Shown: in pieces, positions 50,772 to 60,234 of the stretch
How positions within the stretch are numbered: position 1 is the stretch's first letter
Layout: the number at the start of each line of letters is the position of its first letter
Origin: Pseudomonas sp. SCA2728.1_7
GTDB taxonomy: Bacteria > Pseudomonadota > Gammaproteobacteria > Pseudomonadales > Pseudomonadaceae
Assembly (NCBI RefSeq): GCF_018138145.1
Contig: NZ_CP073104.1
Span: 5,726,001-5,790,000 of the forward strand
DNA length: 64,000 nt
Reading direction: 5' to 3'
Notes under the pieces: model-generated
What the model was told of the DNA's origin: nothing
Databases searched by the model: none
The model's input: only the letters and a program-made list of their open reading frames with translations
Translations under genes and position numbers: made by a program

Positions 50772-51062
50772 ATGAGCGATTCCCTGCAGCTGATCCTTGA
50801 AGACACCGACGGCACGCAACAGGAGACTTCCTGCACCCGCGTTGCGGTCATGTGGCAAGGCAAAGAGCTGTGGATCCAGCAGGACGGCCGTGGCCAACTG
50901 CTGATCGGCGTGGATGTTGAAGAAGGTGACGCCGAGTACGCCAACCTGCTGCTGCGCCCATTGGCGACTAATCTGGTAAGTCTGCAACTGGAAATGGAAC
51001 CGGCTGACGTCGGCGACGACGAAGACCACGTGCACGGCCCGGATTGCAACCACGACCACTAA
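50772..51062 (+). CDS. Small acidic protein with His-rich tail, aru operon
   Basis: A 96-residue cytoplasmic protein between aruB and aruE. The body has strands VAVMWQGKELWIQQDGRGQL and LIGVDVEEGDAEYANLLLRP. The acidic C-terminus VGDDEDHVHGPDCNHDH has four His and one Cys, a likely metal-binding tail. P. aeruginosa keeps a gene of this kind at the same place (PA0900), once misnamed topoisomerase. A role in metal delivery to the zinc enzyme AruE is an appealing guess only. AGAG precedes the ATG; aruE starts 12 bases after its stop. Confidence 0.8.
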   Translation: MSDSLQLILEDTDGTQQETSCTRVAVMWQGKELWIQQDGRGQLLIGVDVEEGDAEYANLLLRPLATNLVSLQLEMEPADVGDDEDHVHGPDCNHDH

Positions 51063-51074
51063 GGAAACCGCTCT

Positions 51075-52085
51075 ATGCTCGCCCTCGGCAAACTGCTTGA
51101 ACTGACCCTCGCCGGCCGCGAACCGGCGGAGAAGACTCAACTGACTGTCGAAGGCGTGCGCATGCGCTGGTTGAGCGAAGGTGCGCTGGAAGTCCGGCCA
51201 CCGGAAGCACGCGACAACGGCCTGGACCTGCTGCTGTCGGCGGGCATCCACGGCAACGAAACTGCACCGATCGAGTTGCTTGATCGACTGCTGCACGACA
51301 TCGCGCGTGGCGATCTGAAGCCGCGCGCACGCATTCTGTTCCTGTTCGGCAACCCGGAAGCGATTCGCAAAGGCGAGCGTTTCGTCGAGCAGGACGTCAA
51401 TCGGCTGTTCAACGGCCGTCATGAACAAAGCAGTGGCAGCGAAGCGCTGCGTGCCTGTGAGCTGGAGCGGTTGGCGGCGAGCTTCTTCAGCCTGCCGGAT
51501 CGCCAGCGTCTGCACTACGACCTGCACACCGCTATTCGCGGCTCGAAGATCGAACAGTTCGCGCTGTATCCGTGGAAGGAAGGTCGTCAGCATTCCCGTC
51601 TTGAACTGGCACGTCTGCGTGCTGCCGGGATGGAAGCGGTGCTATTGCAGAACAAACCGTCGATCGTGTTCAGCTCGTACACCTACGACAAGCTCGGTGC
51701 CGAGGCTTTCACGCTGGAACTGGGCAAGGCGCGGCCGTTCGGGCAGAACGACGGGGTTAACGTCTCGCTGCTGGAAACTCGTCTGAAGCAGATCATCGAA
51801 GGCACTGAGCCGGAGATGGCTGAACCACGGCTGGATGGTTTGCAGCTGTTCAGCGTCGCGCGGGAAATCATCAAGCACAGCGATGCCTTTCGTTTGAACC
51901 TGCCGCAGGACATCGAAAACTTTTCCGAGTTGGAAGTGGGTTATGTGTTGGCCGAGGATTTGGCCAATACCCGTTGGATCATCGAAGAGCAGGGCGCGCG
52001 GATCATCTTCCCCAATCCCAAGGTCAAAAACGGCTTGCGCGCGGGCATCCTGATCGTCCCGACCACCGACGAAAATCTCGCCTGA
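51075..52085 (+). CDS. aruE: Succinylglutamate desuccinylase
   Basis: Final AST step: removes succinate from succinylglutamate to give glutamate. The 336-residue M14-family zinc enzyme (AstE) has the zinc and catalytic motifs [20 protein letters not shown] (His-x2-Glu) and [18 protein letters not shown], with [20 protein letters not shown] and DVNRLFNG between. AAGGAAACCGCTCT precedes the start. It closes the aru operon; a REP pair follows. aotO upstream is a divergent member of the same superfamily. Confidence 0.94.
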   Translation: MLALGKLLELTLAGREPAEKTQLTVEGVRMRWLSEGALEVRPPEARDNGLDLLLSAGIHGNETAPIELLDRLLHDIARGDLKPRARILFLFGNPEAIRKGERFVEQDVNRLFNGRHEQSSGSEALRACELERLAASFFSLPDRQRLHYDLHTAIRGSKIEQFALYPWKEGRQHSRLELARLRAAGMEAVLLQNKPSIVFSSYTYDKLGAEAFTLELGKARPFGQNDGVNVSLLETRLKQIIEGTEPEMAEPRLDGLQLFSVAREIIKHSDAFRLNLPQDIENFSELEVGYVLAEDLANTRWIIEEQGARIIFPNPKVKNGLRAGILIVPTTDENLA

Positions 52086-52098
52086 TCCTACGCAAAAC

Positions 52099-52193
52099 CC
52101 CTGTAGGAGTGAGCCTGCTCGCGATTGCAATGTATCAGTCACTACATTGGTCGACTGACACTCCGCTATCGCGAGCAGGCTCACTCCTACAGT
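52099..52193. repeat. REP inverted pair after aruE
   Basis: Inverted gtaggagtgagcctgctcgc units at 52099-52125 and 52168-52193 in the convergent gap between aruE and ribH2. Confidence 0.9.
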
Positions 52194-52206
52194 TTTGGTT
52201 CCGTGT

Positions 52207-52716
52207 TTACACGGCTACAGCATGCGGCTCAGTACGGCGCAGCGCGCGAACCTTGCGCAGCGTATCCGCGCAAGTCCGCGCCGCTTCCTGACCCTTGTGC
52301 ACAAAGTGCTCGAAGAAGAACTTCTGATGCTCGTCACCGGCATGGAAGTGATGCGGCGTCAGCGACACCGAGAACACCGGCACTTCGGTTTCCAGTTGCA
52401 CCTGCATCAGGCCGCTGACCACCGACTGGGCGACGAACTCGTGACGGTAGATGCCGCCGTCCACGACCAAGGCTGCGGCGACGATGCCGGCATAGCGACC
52501 GGTCTTGGCCAGCAACTTGGCGTGCAGGGGCATTTCAAAGGCGCCGCCGACTTCGAAGATATCGATGTCCGATTCCTGATAACCCAAGGCAATCATTTCA
52601 GCGACGAAGCCTTTACGGCTCTGGTCGACGATTTCCTTGTGCCAGCAGGCCTGGATGAACGCGACGCGCTCGCCATGAGGGTGTTTGCTTTTGCTGTCGA
52701 TAGCGGTGGGTTGCAT
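52207..52716 (-). CDS. ribH2: 6,7-dimethyl-8-ribityllumazine synthase, RibH2 type
   Basis: Penultimate riboflavin step. The 169-residue protein has VAFIQACWHKEIVDQSRKGF, IDIFEVGGAFEMPLHAKLLA, AGIVAAALVVDGGIYRHEFV and the late PVFSVSLTPHHFHAGDEHQK with its catalytic His. The GGIYRHEF motif and the missing GTP-like loop fit the decameric type II (RibH2) group of proteobacteria. An FMN riboswitch covers its leader, and a hairpin includes its ribosome binding site (CAGGAG). The start ATG is at 52716. It is monocistronic. Confidence 0.93.
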   Translation of the reverse strand: MQPTAIDSKSKHPHGERVAFIQACWHKEIVDQSRKGFVAEMIALGYQESDIDIFEVGGAFEMPLHAKLLAKTGRYAGIVAAALVVDGGIYRHEFVAQSVVSGLMQVQLETEVPVFSVSLTPHHFHAGDEHQKFFFEHFVHKGQEAARTCADTLRKVRALRRTEPHAVAV

Positions 52717-52725
52717 GTTCTGACT

Positions 52726-52746
52726 CCTGTTTGTGTGAAAAACAGG
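52726..52746 (-). promoter_or_regulatory. Hairpin that sequesters the ribH2 ribosome binding site
   Basis: On the RNA, CCTGTTT (52746-52740) pairs with AAACAGG (52732-52726), and the second arm holds the AGG of the Shine-Dalgarno CAGGAG. This suits a translation-off switch under the FMN aptamer. Confidence 0.55.
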
Positions 52747-52823
52747 GCGTTATGAATCGAAAGGGATTCAAGGGTGCGCACACGCACAACATCGCGCGGA
52801 CGGCCCTTTGGCGTTAATCCCGT

Positions 52824-52984
52824 TCTCTCTTCATCCGGACTATGACCGTCGGCCCCGGAATCACACCGGGTCTGCTGACCTTGCCGCCGCGCACAACCAA
52901 AGCCGTGTCAGCACCAAGCGCTCGCGGGCTATACGCATTGCGCGCAATTACCGCCGGTGGGGAATTGCACCCCGCCCTGAGAAC
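52824..52984 (-). promoter_or_regulatory. FMN riboswitch (RFN element)
   Basis: The minus strand has the conserved RFN core: CAGGGCGGGGTGCAATTCCC at the 5' side, CACCGGCGGTAATTG, a variable P3 arm, then GACCCGGTGTGATTCCGGGG, CCGACGGTCATAGTCCGGAT and GAAGAGAGAACG. The last part pairs with the first to close P1. It lies 108 bases upstream of ribH2 and binds FMN to lower expression. Confidence 0.95.
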
Positions 52985-53049
52985 GTTTTTGCCGCCCTTT
53001 CTCGGGCGGCGCAGCGTTTTTAACACATATTTTCCGGCCCTGCACAGAA

Positions 53050-53141
53050 CCTGTGGGAGCGAGCCTGCTCGCGAAAGCAGTGTGTCAGTCAGCAGATGTG
53101 TCACTGACAGACTGCTTTCGCGAGCAGGCTCGCTCCCACAT
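53050..53141. repeat. REP inverted pair
   Basis: Inverted gtgggagcgagcctgctcgc units at 53050-53076 and 53115-53141 between the riboswitch and the threonine aldolase gene. Confidence 0.9.
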
Positions 53142-53263
53142 GGATGGTGTGTTTTCAAGAAGTAACCTGACCTTTTCGCGCTCAAGGGTTGATTAATCCA
53201 CGCGATGCCCGCAGTAATTCCACTTCGTAAAGGGATTTCCCCTGCTGACTTGAGGCCAGGTTC

Positions 53264-54268
53264 ATGAGCGTTATCGATCTTCGCAGCGACACCGTCACCC
53301 AACCGACTCCGGCCATGCTCGACGCGATGACTGCGGCGGACACCGGCGATGACGTGTACGGCGAAGATCCGACGGTCAATCGCCTGGAAGCCGAATTGGC
53401 CCAACGATTGGGTTTTGCCGCCGCTTTGTTTGTGCCGACCGGCACCATGAGCAACCTGCTGGGTTTGATGGCGCATTGCGAGCGCGGCGACGAGTACATC
53501 GTTGGCCAGCAGGCGCACACCTACAAGTACGAGGGCGGTGGTGCGGCGGTGCTCGGTTCGATTCAGCCACAGCCGCTGGAAGTGCAGGCTGACGGTTCGC
53601 TGGATCTGGATCAGGTCGCGGCAGCGATCAAACCTGACGACTTCCATTTCGCCCGGACTCGTCTGCTGGCGCTGGAAAACACCATGCAAGGCAAAGTGCT
53701 GCCACTGGACTATCTGGCTCGGGCCCGCCAATTCACCCAAGACCACGGTCTCCAGTTGCACCTCGACGGCGCGCGTCTTTACAACGCGGCGGTCAAGCTG
53801 GGCGTCGATGCACGGGAAATCACTCAGTACTTTGATTCGGTATCGGTGTGCCTGTCCAAAGGTCTTGGCGCGCCGGTCGGCTCGGTGTTGTGCGGTTCGG
53901 AGCAACTGATCGGCAAGGCCCGGCGTTTGCGCAAAATGGTCGGTGGCGGCATGCGTCAGGCCGGGTTGTTGGCGGCGGCGGGGCTGTATGCGCTGGATCA
54001 CAACGTCGAGCGTCTGGCCGACGATCACGCCAATGCGCAATTGCTCGCCGAAGGTCTGCGTGAAGCAGGTTTCATCGTCGAACCCGTGCAAACCAACATG
54101 GTTTATGTGCAAATGGGCGACAAAGCCGAAGCGATCAAGGCCTTTGCTGCCGAACGCGGGATCAAGTTGAGCGCCGCCGCACGCCTGCGTATGGTCACGC
54201 ACATGGACGTCAATCGCTCGCAAATCGAGCAAGTGATCGCGACATTCGTCGAGTTTTCGCGCAAGTGA
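53264..54268 (+). CDS. ltaE: Low-specificity L-threonine aldolase
   Basis: PLP enzyme cleaving L-threonine or L-allo-threonine to glycine and acetaldehyde. The 334-residue protein has [20 protein letters not shown], the [15 protein letters not shown] region, the cofactor Asp in [17 protein letters not shown] and the Schiff-base Lys in [30 protein letters not shown] precedes the ATG. It stands just upstream of alaS on the same strand, with a promoter -10 in between. In the reference strains the ltaE neighbourhood differs, so this placement is a lineage trait. Confidence 0.93.
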   Translation: MSVIDLRSDTVTQPTPAMLDAMTAADTGDDVYGEDPTVNRLEAELAQRLGFAAALFVPTGTMSNLLGLMAHCERGDEYIVGQQAHTYKYEGGGAAVLGSIQPQPLEVQADGSLDLDQVAAAIKPDDFHFARTRLLALENTMQGKVLPLDYLARARQFTQDHGLQLHLDGARLYNAAVKLGVDAREITQYFDSVSVCLSKGLGAPVGSVLCGSEQLIGKARRLRKMVGGGMRQAGLLAAAGLYALDHNVERLADDHANAQLLAEGLREAGFIVEPVQTNMVYVQMGDKAEAIKAFAAERGIKLSAAARLRMVTHMDVNRSQIEQVIATFVEFSRK

Positions 54269-54334
54269 CAGCGTTAGCCGTCCAATTGACCGTTTCTATC
54301 GTATAAACACGCTGTACCCCGCGCGCAGGGCCGA

Positions 54335-54340
54335 TATAAT
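54335..54340 (+). promoter_or_regulatory. TATAAT -10 box upstream of alaS
   Basis: A perfect TATAAT lies 75 bases before the alaS start, in gccgatataatgcgg. The matching -35 is unclear. Confidence 0.5.
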
Positions 54341-54414
54341 GCGGCCCTTTGCCGTCGCTTCGTCTGTTGACGTTTCGAACAGGCCTTTGGCCGCAGCCTC
54401 CGTGGAAGAACCTA

Positions 54415-57033
54415 ATGAAAAGCGCAGAAATCCGTGAAGCCTTCCTTCGCTTCTTCGAAGAGCAAGGCCACACCCGTGTAGCCTCCAGCTCTTTGATTCC
54501 GGGCAACGACCCAACCCTGCTGTTCACTAACGCGGGGATGAACCAGTTCAAGGACTGCTTCCTGGGCCAGGAAAAACGTGCGTACACCCGTGCGACCAGC
54601 AGCCAGAAATGCGTGCGTGCCGGTGGCAAGAACAGCGACCTGGAAAACGTCGGTTATACCGCTCGTCACCACACGTTCTTTGAAATGCTCGGTAACTTCA
54701 GCTTCGGCGACTATTTCAAGAAAGACGCGATTACCTACGCGTGGACCTTCTTGACCGGCGTTCTGCAACTGCCGAAGGAAAAACTCTGGGTCACCGTTTA
54801 CGCCTCCGACGACGAAGCGTATGACATCTGGACCAAACAAATCGGTGTGCCGGTCGAGCGCATGATCCGCATCGGCGACAACAAAGGCGCGCCATACGCC
54901 TCTGACAACTTCTGGACCATGGGCGATACCGGCCCGTGCGGCCCATGCACCGAGATTTTCTACGATCACGGCGACCACATCTGGGGCGGCCCACCGGGCT
55001 CGCCGGAAGAAGATGGCGACCGTTACATCGAGATCTGGAACAACGTGTTCATGCAGTTCAACCGCACCGCCGATGGCGTGTTGCATCCGTTGCCAGCACC
55101 GTCGGTCGACACCGGCATGGGCCTGGAGCGGATCAGTGCGGTGATGCAGCACGTCAACTCCAACTACGACATCGACCTGTTCAAGAACCTGCTGAAGGCC
55201 TCGGCTGAAGCCATCGGTTGCGAAAATGGCGATCAGTCTTCGCTCAAGGTTGTTTCCGATCACATCCGTTCGTGCGGTTTCCTGATCGCCGACGGCGTGC
55301 TGCCGTCCAACGAAGGTCGCGGCTATGTGCTGCGTCGGATCATCCGTCGCGCCTGCCGTCACGGCAACAAGCTGGGTGCCACCGGCAGCTTCTTCTACAA
55401 GATCGTCGCGGCGCTGGTTGCCGAGATGGGCGAAGCCTTCCCGGAACTGAAGAAGCAGCAGAGCAACATCGAGCGCGTGCTCAAGGCTGAAGAAGAGCAG
55501 TTCTCCAAGACGCTGGAGCACGGTCTGAAGATCCTCGAGCAGGATCTGCTGGAACTCAAAGGCACCGTGGTGCCGGGCGACGTGGTGTTCAAACTCTACG
55601 ACACTTACGGTTTCCCGATGGACCTGACCGCCGACATCGCCCGCGAGCGCAGCCTGACTGTCGACGAAGCCGGTTTCGAGCGTGAGATGGAAGCCCAGCG
55701 TGTTCGCGCGCGTTCGGCCAGCTCGTTCGGTCTGGACTACAACACCTTGGTCAAGGTTGATGTGGCCACCGAATTCACCGGCTACAAAGACACCAGCGGT
55801 TCGGCAAAAATCGTCGCTATCTATAAAGATGGCCAGTCGGTCGACGTCTTGAATGAAGGCGAAGAGGCGGTGATCGTTCTGAATCAGACGCCGTTCTACG
55901 CTGAATCCGGCGGCCAGATCGGCGACTGTGGTTATCTGCAGGCTGGCAACGCACGTTTCGACGTACGTGACACCACCAAGACTGGCGGCGCATTCCTGCA
56001 CCACGGCGTGCTGGATTCGGGCAGCCTGACCATCGGCGCGCCAGTGGAAACCCACGTCGATGCCGAAGTGCGTCACGCGACTTCGCTGAACCACTCGGCC
56101 ACGCACTTGCTGCACGCTGCGCTGCGTCAGGTATTGGGCGAGCACGTTCAACAGAAAGGTTCGTTGGTCGATAGCCAGCGTCTGCGTTTCGACTTCAGCC
56201 ACTTTGAAGCGATCAAGCCGGAACAGATCAAAGCACTGGAAGACATCGTCAACGCCGAGATCCGCAAGAACTCCGCCGTTGAAACCGAAGAAACCGACAT
56301 CGAAACCGCCAAGAACAAAGGCGCCATGGCGCTGTTCGGCGAGAAGTACGGCGACAACGTGCGCGTGCTGAGCATGGGCGGCGATTTCTCCGTCGAGCTG
56401 TGCGGCGGTATCCACGCCAACCGTACCGGCGACATCGGCCTGCTGAAAATCATCAGCGAAGGCGGTGTGGCATCGGGCGTACGTCGTATCGAGGCAGTCA
56501 CTGGTGCGCAAGCACTGGCCTACTTGAACGCGGCAGAAGAACAACTCAAGGAAGCGGCCAGCCTGGTCAAGGGCAGCCGCGACAACCTGATCGACAAGCT
56601 GTCAGCTGTGCTGGAGCGCAACCGCCAACTGGAGAAGCAACTCGAGCAGTTGCAAGCCAAGGCGGCCAGCGCTGCGGGCGACGATCTGTCGTCCTCGGCG
56701 CTGGACGTCAAAGGCGTGAAGGTTCTGGCCGCACGTCTGGATGGTCAGGACGCCAAGGCGCTGCTGGCGCTGGTTGATCAGTTGAAGAACAAACTCGGTC
56801 GCGCAGTGATCCTGCTCGGCAGTGTCCATGAGGAAAAGGTCGTTCTGGTTGCTGGCGTAACCAAAGACCTGACTGGCCAACTCAAAGCCGGTGATTTGAT
56901 GAAGCAGGCTGCTGCGGCAGTGGGCGGGAAGGGCGGTGGTCGTCCGGACATGGCGCAGGGCGGCGGTATCGACGCCGGCGCGCTGGATGGTGCATTGGCG
57001 CTGACCTTTCCATTCGTCGAGCAGGGTTTATAA
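54415..57033 (+). CDS. alaS: Alanyl-tRNA synthetase
   Basis: Charges tRNA-Ala and edits mischarged serine. The 872-residue protein is normal length. Class II core: [20 protein letters not shown], the [20 protein letters not shown] motif 1, [14 protein letters not shown] and DTGMGLERI (motif 3). The editing domain has the zinc-binding [17 protein letters not shown] and [15 protein letters not shown]-terminal coiled coil and DHHA1-like domain end in [23 protein letters not shown] precedes the ATG at 54415. lysC follows after about 90 bases. Confidence 0.97.
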   Translation: MKSAEIREAFLRFFEEQGHTRVASSSLIPGNDPTLLFTNAGMNQFKDCFLGQEKRAYTRATSSQKCVRAGGKNSDLENVGYTARHHTFFEMLGNFSFGDYFKKDAITYAWTFLTGVLQLPKEKLWVTVYASDDEAYDIWTKQIGVPVERMIRIGDNKGAPYASDNFWTMGDTGPCGPCTEIFYDHGDHIWGGPPGSPEEDGDRYIEIWNNVFMQFNRTADGVLHPLPAPSVDTGMGLERISAVMQHVNSNYDIDLFKNLLKASAEAIGCENGDQSSLKVVSDHIRSCGFLIADGVLPSNEGRGYVLRRIIRRACRHGNKLGATGSFFYKIVAALVAEMGEAFPELKKQQSNIERVLKAEEEQFSKTLEHGLKILEQDLLELKGTVVPGDVVFKLYDTYGFPMDLTADIARERSLTVDEAGFEREMEAQRVRARSASSFGLDYNTLVKVDVATEFTGYKDTSGSAKIVAIYKDGQSVDVLNEGEEAVIVLNQTPFYAESGGQIGDCGYLQAGNARFDVRDTTKTGGAFLHHGVLDSGSLTIGAPVETHVDAEVRHATSLNHSATHLLHAALRQVLGEHVQQKGSLVDSQRLRFDFSHFEAIKPEQIKALEDIVNAEIRKNSAVETEETDIETAKNKGAMALFGEKYGDNVRVLSMGGDFSVELCGGIHANRTGDIGLLKIISEGGVASGVRRIEAVTGAQALAYLNAAEEQLKEAASLVKGSRDNLIDKLSAVLERNRQLEKQLEQLQAKAASAAGDDLSSSALDVKGVKVLAARLDGQDAKALLALVDQLKNKLGRAVILLGSVHEEKVVLVAGVTKDLTGQLKAGDLMKQAAAAVGGKGGGRPDMAQGGGIDAGALDGALALTFPFVEQGL

Positions 57034-57123
57034 GACGGCACGGCGGGCCCGCAGTCTAGTGGCGGGCCCGGCGGCTGTTCGAGTGATTATTGGGCGCCCT
57101 TCATGGGCAGAGGCGGCTTTGAA

Positions 57124-58366
57124 ATGGCTTTGATCGTACAGAAATTTGGAGGCACCTCGGTCGGTACCGTCGAGAGAATCGAGCAGGTTGCCGACAAGGT
57201 GAAGAAATTCCGCGATGCCGGCGATGACCTGGTGGTTGTGCTGTCTGCAATGAGCGGCGAAACCAACCGTCTGATCGATCTGGCCAAGCAAATCAGTGGC
57301 GACACTCAACCGGTTCCGCGTGAACTGGACGTGATCGTTTCCACCGGTGAGCAGGTGACGATTGCCCTGTTGGCCATGGCGCTGATCAAGCGCGGTGTGC
57401 CGGCGGTGTCGTACACCGGTAACCAGGTGCGGATCCTGACCGACAGTGCGCACAACAAAGCGCGTATCTTGCAGATTGATGACCAGAAGATTCGTGGTGA
57501 TCTGAAAGCGGGTCGCGTGGTGGTTGTCGCCGGTTTCCAGGGCGTCGACGAGCACGGCAACATCACCACCCTCGGTCGTGGCGGTTCCGACACCACCGGT
57601 GTGGCACTGGCTGCCGCGTTGAAGGCTGACGAGTGCCAGATCTACACCGACGTTGATGGTGTTTACACCACTGACCCGCGTGTCGTGCCAGTCGCTCAGC
57701 GTCTGGACAAGATCACCTTTGAAGAGATGCTGGAAATGGCCAGCCTCGGTTCCAAGGTGTTGCAGAATCCGTGCGGTGGAATTCGCCGGCAAGTACAACG
57801 TTCCGCTGCGCGTACTGCACAGCTTCAAGGAGGGTCCGGGCACCCTCATTACTATTGATGAAGAGGAAACCATGGAACAGCCGATCATTTCCGGCATCGC
57901 TTTCAACCGCGATGAAGCCAAGCTGACCATCCGTGGCGTGCCAGACACCCCGGGCGTGGCGTTCAAGATTCTCGGCCCGATCAGTGCCGCGAACATCGAA
58001 GTCGACATGATCGTGCAGAACGTTGCGCACGATAACACCACCGACTTCACCTTCACCGTACACCGCAACGACTACCAGGCCGCACAGACCGTGCTGGAAA
58101 ACACCGCTCGCGAGATCGGTGCCCGTGAAGTGGTTGGCGACACCAAGATTGCCAAGGTCTCGATCGTCGGCGTCGGCATGCGTTCCCACGCAGGCGTGGC
58201 CAGCCGCATGTTCGAATCCCTGGCAAAAGAAAGCATCAACATCCAGATGATCTCGACTTCGGAAATCAAGGTTTCCGTGGTGATTGAAGAGAAGTACCTG
58301 GAATTGGCCGTGCGCGCCCTGCACACGGCTTTCGAACTGGATGCTCCGGCCCGTCAAGGCGAGTAA
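57124..58366 (+). pseudogene. lysC: Aspartate kinase with a one-base frameshift as sequenced
   Basis: First enzyme of the Asp family (Lys, Thr, Met). It starts [20 protein letters not shown] and has the kinase motifs through [18 protein letters not shown]. After SLGSKVLQ the frame shifts: CAGAATCCGTGC is read where CAGATCCGTGC would restore [20 protein letters not shown], so one A is extra at 57766 or 57767. The second frame then continues through two ACT regulatory domains to 58366. The whole would be 413 residues, the family norm. Because lysC is normally the only aspartate kinase in pseudomonads and essential for lysine and diaminopimelate, a sequencing error is more likely than a true null. 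Confidence 0.9.
57872..58366 (+). CDS. Aspartate kinase beta subunit from internal start
   Basis: An internal ATG (MEQPIISGIAFNRDEAKLTI) is preceded by AGAGGAAACC, a good ribosome binding site inside lysC. It would yield a 164-residue ACT-domain protein. In Bacillus, Corynebacterium and many other bacteria such an internal start makes the beta subunit of the alpha2-beta2 enzyme. It lies downstream of the frameshift and is intact in any case. Confidence 0.75.
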   Translation: MEQPIISGIAFNRDEAKLTIRGVPDTPGVAFKILGPISAANIEVDMIVQNVAHDNTTDFTFTVHRNDYQAAQTVLENTAREIGAREVVGDTKIAKVSIVGVGMRSHAGVASRMFESLAKESINIQMISTSEIKVSVVIEEKYLELAVRALHTAFELDAPARQGE

Positions 58367-58377
58367 TTCCGTTTCTT

Positions 58378-58408
58378 GAAGGGCGCGGTCTGACCGCGCC
58401 CTTTATTT
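58378..58408 (+). terminator. lysC terminator
   Basis: GGGCGCGGT and ACCGCGCCC pair around a short loop, then TTTATTTTTT follows. Confidence 0.9.
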
Positions 58409-58553
58409 TTTGAATGGCGCGAGCCCTGAACTGTTCTTTTGCTCGCGCTGGTCAATACTCAGGCATGTAGGGCTACGATCGCTCCGGTTGTAGGTCGGGT
58501 GCCTTTTTTTTGCAGACTGTTGTCCCTGAACTGAATTGCGTGAGGAGAAAGGT

Positions 58554-58742
58554 ATGCTGATTCTGACTCGTCGGTGCGCAGAAAGCCTGATTATCGGTGA
58601 TGGCGAAATCACCGTGACCGTGCTCGGCGTTAAAGGAAACCAAGTGCGTATCGGCGTCAACGCCCCGAAAGAGGTTGCCGTGCACCGTGAGGAAATTTAC
58701 CTGCGTATAAAGAAAGAGAAGGACGAAGAACCAAGCCATTAA
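58554..58742 (+). CDS. csrA: Carbon storage/post-transcriptional regulator CsrA (RsmA)
   Basis: Dimeric RNA-binding protein that represses translation by binding GGA motifs in leaders, part of the Gac/Rsm cascade. The 62-residue sequence is canonical: [48 protein letters not shown], including L4 and R44 of the RNA-binding faces. GAGGAGAAAGGT precedes the ATG. It is in the usual place after lysC and before tRNA genes. In Pseudomonas the name rsmA is used. Confidence 0.97.
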   Translation: MLILTRRCAESLIIGDGEITVTVLGVKGNQVRIGVNAPKEVAVHREEIYLRIKKEKDEEPSH

Positions 58743-58804
58743 TTTTTATCGATTTTTATGTTTGCAAACGGGGAAAAGGTTGGTTAAGATACGCCCCGTG
58801 TTGC

Positions 58805-58895
58805 GGAGAGCTGGCCGAGTGGCCGAAGGCGCTCCCCTGCTAAGGGAGTACACCTCACAAGGGTGTCGGGGGTTCGAATCCCCCGTTCTCCGCCA
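58805..58895 (+). tRNA. tRNA-Ser (anticodon GCT)
   Basis: A class II tRNA of 91 bases with a long variable arm. The 7-bp acceptor stem pairs GGAGAGC with GTTCTCC, the anticodon GCT is at 58839-58841, the T-loop is TTCGAAT and the CCA is encoded. It reads AGC and AGU codons. Confidence 0.96.
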
Positions 58896-58960
58896 TTATT
58901 TGCTTAGTACGTCGTAATCTGGCTTTTTCTGTAAGTTGTTGAAATTTATAGAAAAAGTGG

Positions 58961-58988
58961 TTGGAATAGAGATTAGACGGGCTATAAT
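58961..58988 (+). promoter_or_regulatory. Promoter of the tRNA-Arg cluster
   Basis: TTGGAA (58961-58966), a 16-base spacer and a perfect TATAAT (58983-58988) precede the first tRNA-Arg by 14 bases. Confidence 0.75.
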
Positions 58989-59002
58989 GCGGCGCAACAA
59001 AT

Positions 59003-59079
59003 GCACTCGTAGCTCAGCTGGATAGAGTACTCGGCTACGAACCGAGCGGTCACAGGTTCGAATCCTGTCGAGTGCACCA
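59003..59079 (+). tRNA. tRNA-Arg (anticodon ACG), copy 1
   Basis: A 77-base tRNA: acceptor GCACTCG/CGAGTGC, anticodon ACG at 59037-59039, T-loop TTCGAAT, encoded CCA. After A-to-I editing it reads CGU, CGC and CGA. Confidence 0.97.
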
Positions 59080-59150
59080 TTTAAGAGTCAGTTACAGCAA
59101 TGTAAATGACTTGGCTTCAACCAGATGTGATCTGGTCTAAAAACACAAAT

Positions 59151-59227
59151 GCACTCGTAGCTCAGCTGGATAGAGTACTCGGCTACGAACCGAGCGGTCA
59201 CAGGTTCGAATCCTGTCGAGTGCACCA
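59151..59227 (+). tRNA. tRNA-Arg (anticodon ACG), copy 2
   Basis: Identical to copy 1 over all 77 bases. The spacer upstream closely resembles the one before copy 3, so the repeating unit is 148 bases. Confidence 0.97.
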
Positions 59228-59298
59228 TTTAAGAGTTAGTTGCAGCAATGTGAATAACTTGGTTTCAGCCAGTTGTGGTCTGGTCTAAAAACACAAAT

Positions 59299-59375
59299 GC
59301 ACTCGTAGCTCAGCTGGATAGAGTACTCGGCTACGAACCGAGCGGTCACAGGTTCGAATCCTGTCGAGTGCACCA
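59299..59375 (+). tRNA. tRNA-Arg (anticodon ACG), copy 3
   Basis: Third identical copy, 148 bases after copy 2. A terminator follows directly. All three probably share one primary transcript from 58961. Confidence 0.97.
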
Positions 59376-59382
59376 TATACCG

Positions 59383-59410
59383 AAAAGCCCGCGTTTAACG
59401 CGGGCTTTTT
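59383..59410. terminator. Terminator after the tRNA cluster
   Basis: AAAAGCCCGCGTT and AACGCGGGCTTTTT form a 12-bp stem with a T-run on the plus strand and an A-run opposite. It overlaps the last codons of the convergent minus-strand gene. Confidence 0.9.
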
Positions 59411-59913
59411 GCTGTTCGCGATTTGGCTTTTGCCTTCACGCATCCTCTCTCGTCAAAATCTATTTGAGCACTCCTGCCTCGCTTGAGGTCGTATCGATAG
59501 CTCGTCGTCGATGTTCGAATATTCACTTTGTCCGGTTTGCCTAGCGCACTTTCGACATCTTGCTGACTCATGCCGGCAATCACGCGTTGATTGATGATCG
59601 CGGCGCGACGTTGTCTCGCGTCGATCAGGTTTCCGCATTTGTCTTCAGTGTGGCCAACAATGCCTGGTTCTCTATTTCGCGTTGTCATGCCTGATGTTTC
59701 TTCATGGTTGTGTTCCGGCATCACTGCCACAACCGATCCGGGTAAGTAGGGGTGGACTTCCTGTGCTGAGCGCTGCTCGCCTTGTGCGCAGCTCATCGAG
59801 GTGAACGTGATGCTGCCGTCAGCGGCTTCGCAGCGATGGAGGGTGAGGGCGGCCCCGGTGGGTGGCAGGCAGAGCAGGCTGGTGAGTACGAGGTGGGATG
59901 GTTTCAATGGCAT
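59395..59913 (-). CDS. Exported protein with DUF4124-like start and SmpA/BamE-like motif
   Basis: A 172-residue protein with a signal peptide (residues 1-22, ending TGAA|LT). The start of the mature region (LHRCEAADGSITFTSMSCAQ) is the DUF4124 type, with Cys pairs likely disulfide bonded. Further on, IAGMSQQDVESALGKPDKVN matches the helix-turn of SmpA/OmlA/BamE-fold proteins, then SYRYDLKRGRSAQIDFDERG. The fold call is inferred. Starts at 59913; the ATG at 59943 has poorer context. Its 3' end lies inside the tRNA terminator hairpin. Confidence 0.75.
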   Translation of the reverse strand: MPLKPSHLVLTSLLCLPPTGAALTLHRCEAADGSITFTSMSCAQGEQRSAQEVHPYLPGSVVAVMPEHNHEETSGMTTRNREPGIVGHTEDKCGNLIDARQRRAAIINQRVIAGMSQQDVESALGKPDKVNIRTSTTSYRYDLKRGRSAQIDFDERGCVKAKAKSRTAKSPR

Positions 59914-60234
59914 TCGGCGTCCTCCATGACGATCTACGCTCAAGGGTAGTCGCTACATTTTCAAGTGCTGGTGTGTTTTCTTTTCAGGATGAGTCGTCGC
60001 ATTTGCAGGGATCAGGACAGCGCTCAGGTTTGTTTCGCAAGCGCTTGTTTCGACCGCGATTTTTTAACGTTTTAAACCGTCAGGCGGTGTATCATTGCGC
60101 CCGTCAGCCCCGCCGGGGCTTATGGAAAACCTCCATGGACTTACCCAGTAGTTACTCAGTAAATAGTTTCACCAATCATGAATTGACTGATTGATCCTTC
60201 CGGCGTGCCCCGCTGCTGGGAGTGGAGTTCGCCT
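59914..60234. other. Leader region before mgtE, no gene
   Basis: About 320 bases with the promoters of the divergent exported-protein gene and mgtE. A small GC hairpin (agccccgccggggctta at about 60106-60122) is present. No clear M-box magnesium riboswitch pattern is seen. Confidence 0.45.

Noticed and set aside
52814..54232. 472-codon open frame opposite the threonine aldolase, running into the riboswitch
   Set aside because: It overlaps the FMN riboswitch and REP pair and mirrors the aldolase gene; no protein family is visible.
54412..56544. 710-codon open frame opposite alaS
   Set aside because: Shadow of alaS; the plus strand has all synthetase motifs.
59106..59544. Open frames giving peptides like [19 protein letters not shown] across the tRNA-Arg genes
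   Set aside because: This is the translation of the tRNA genes themselves, a well-known false gene in proteobacterial annotation.
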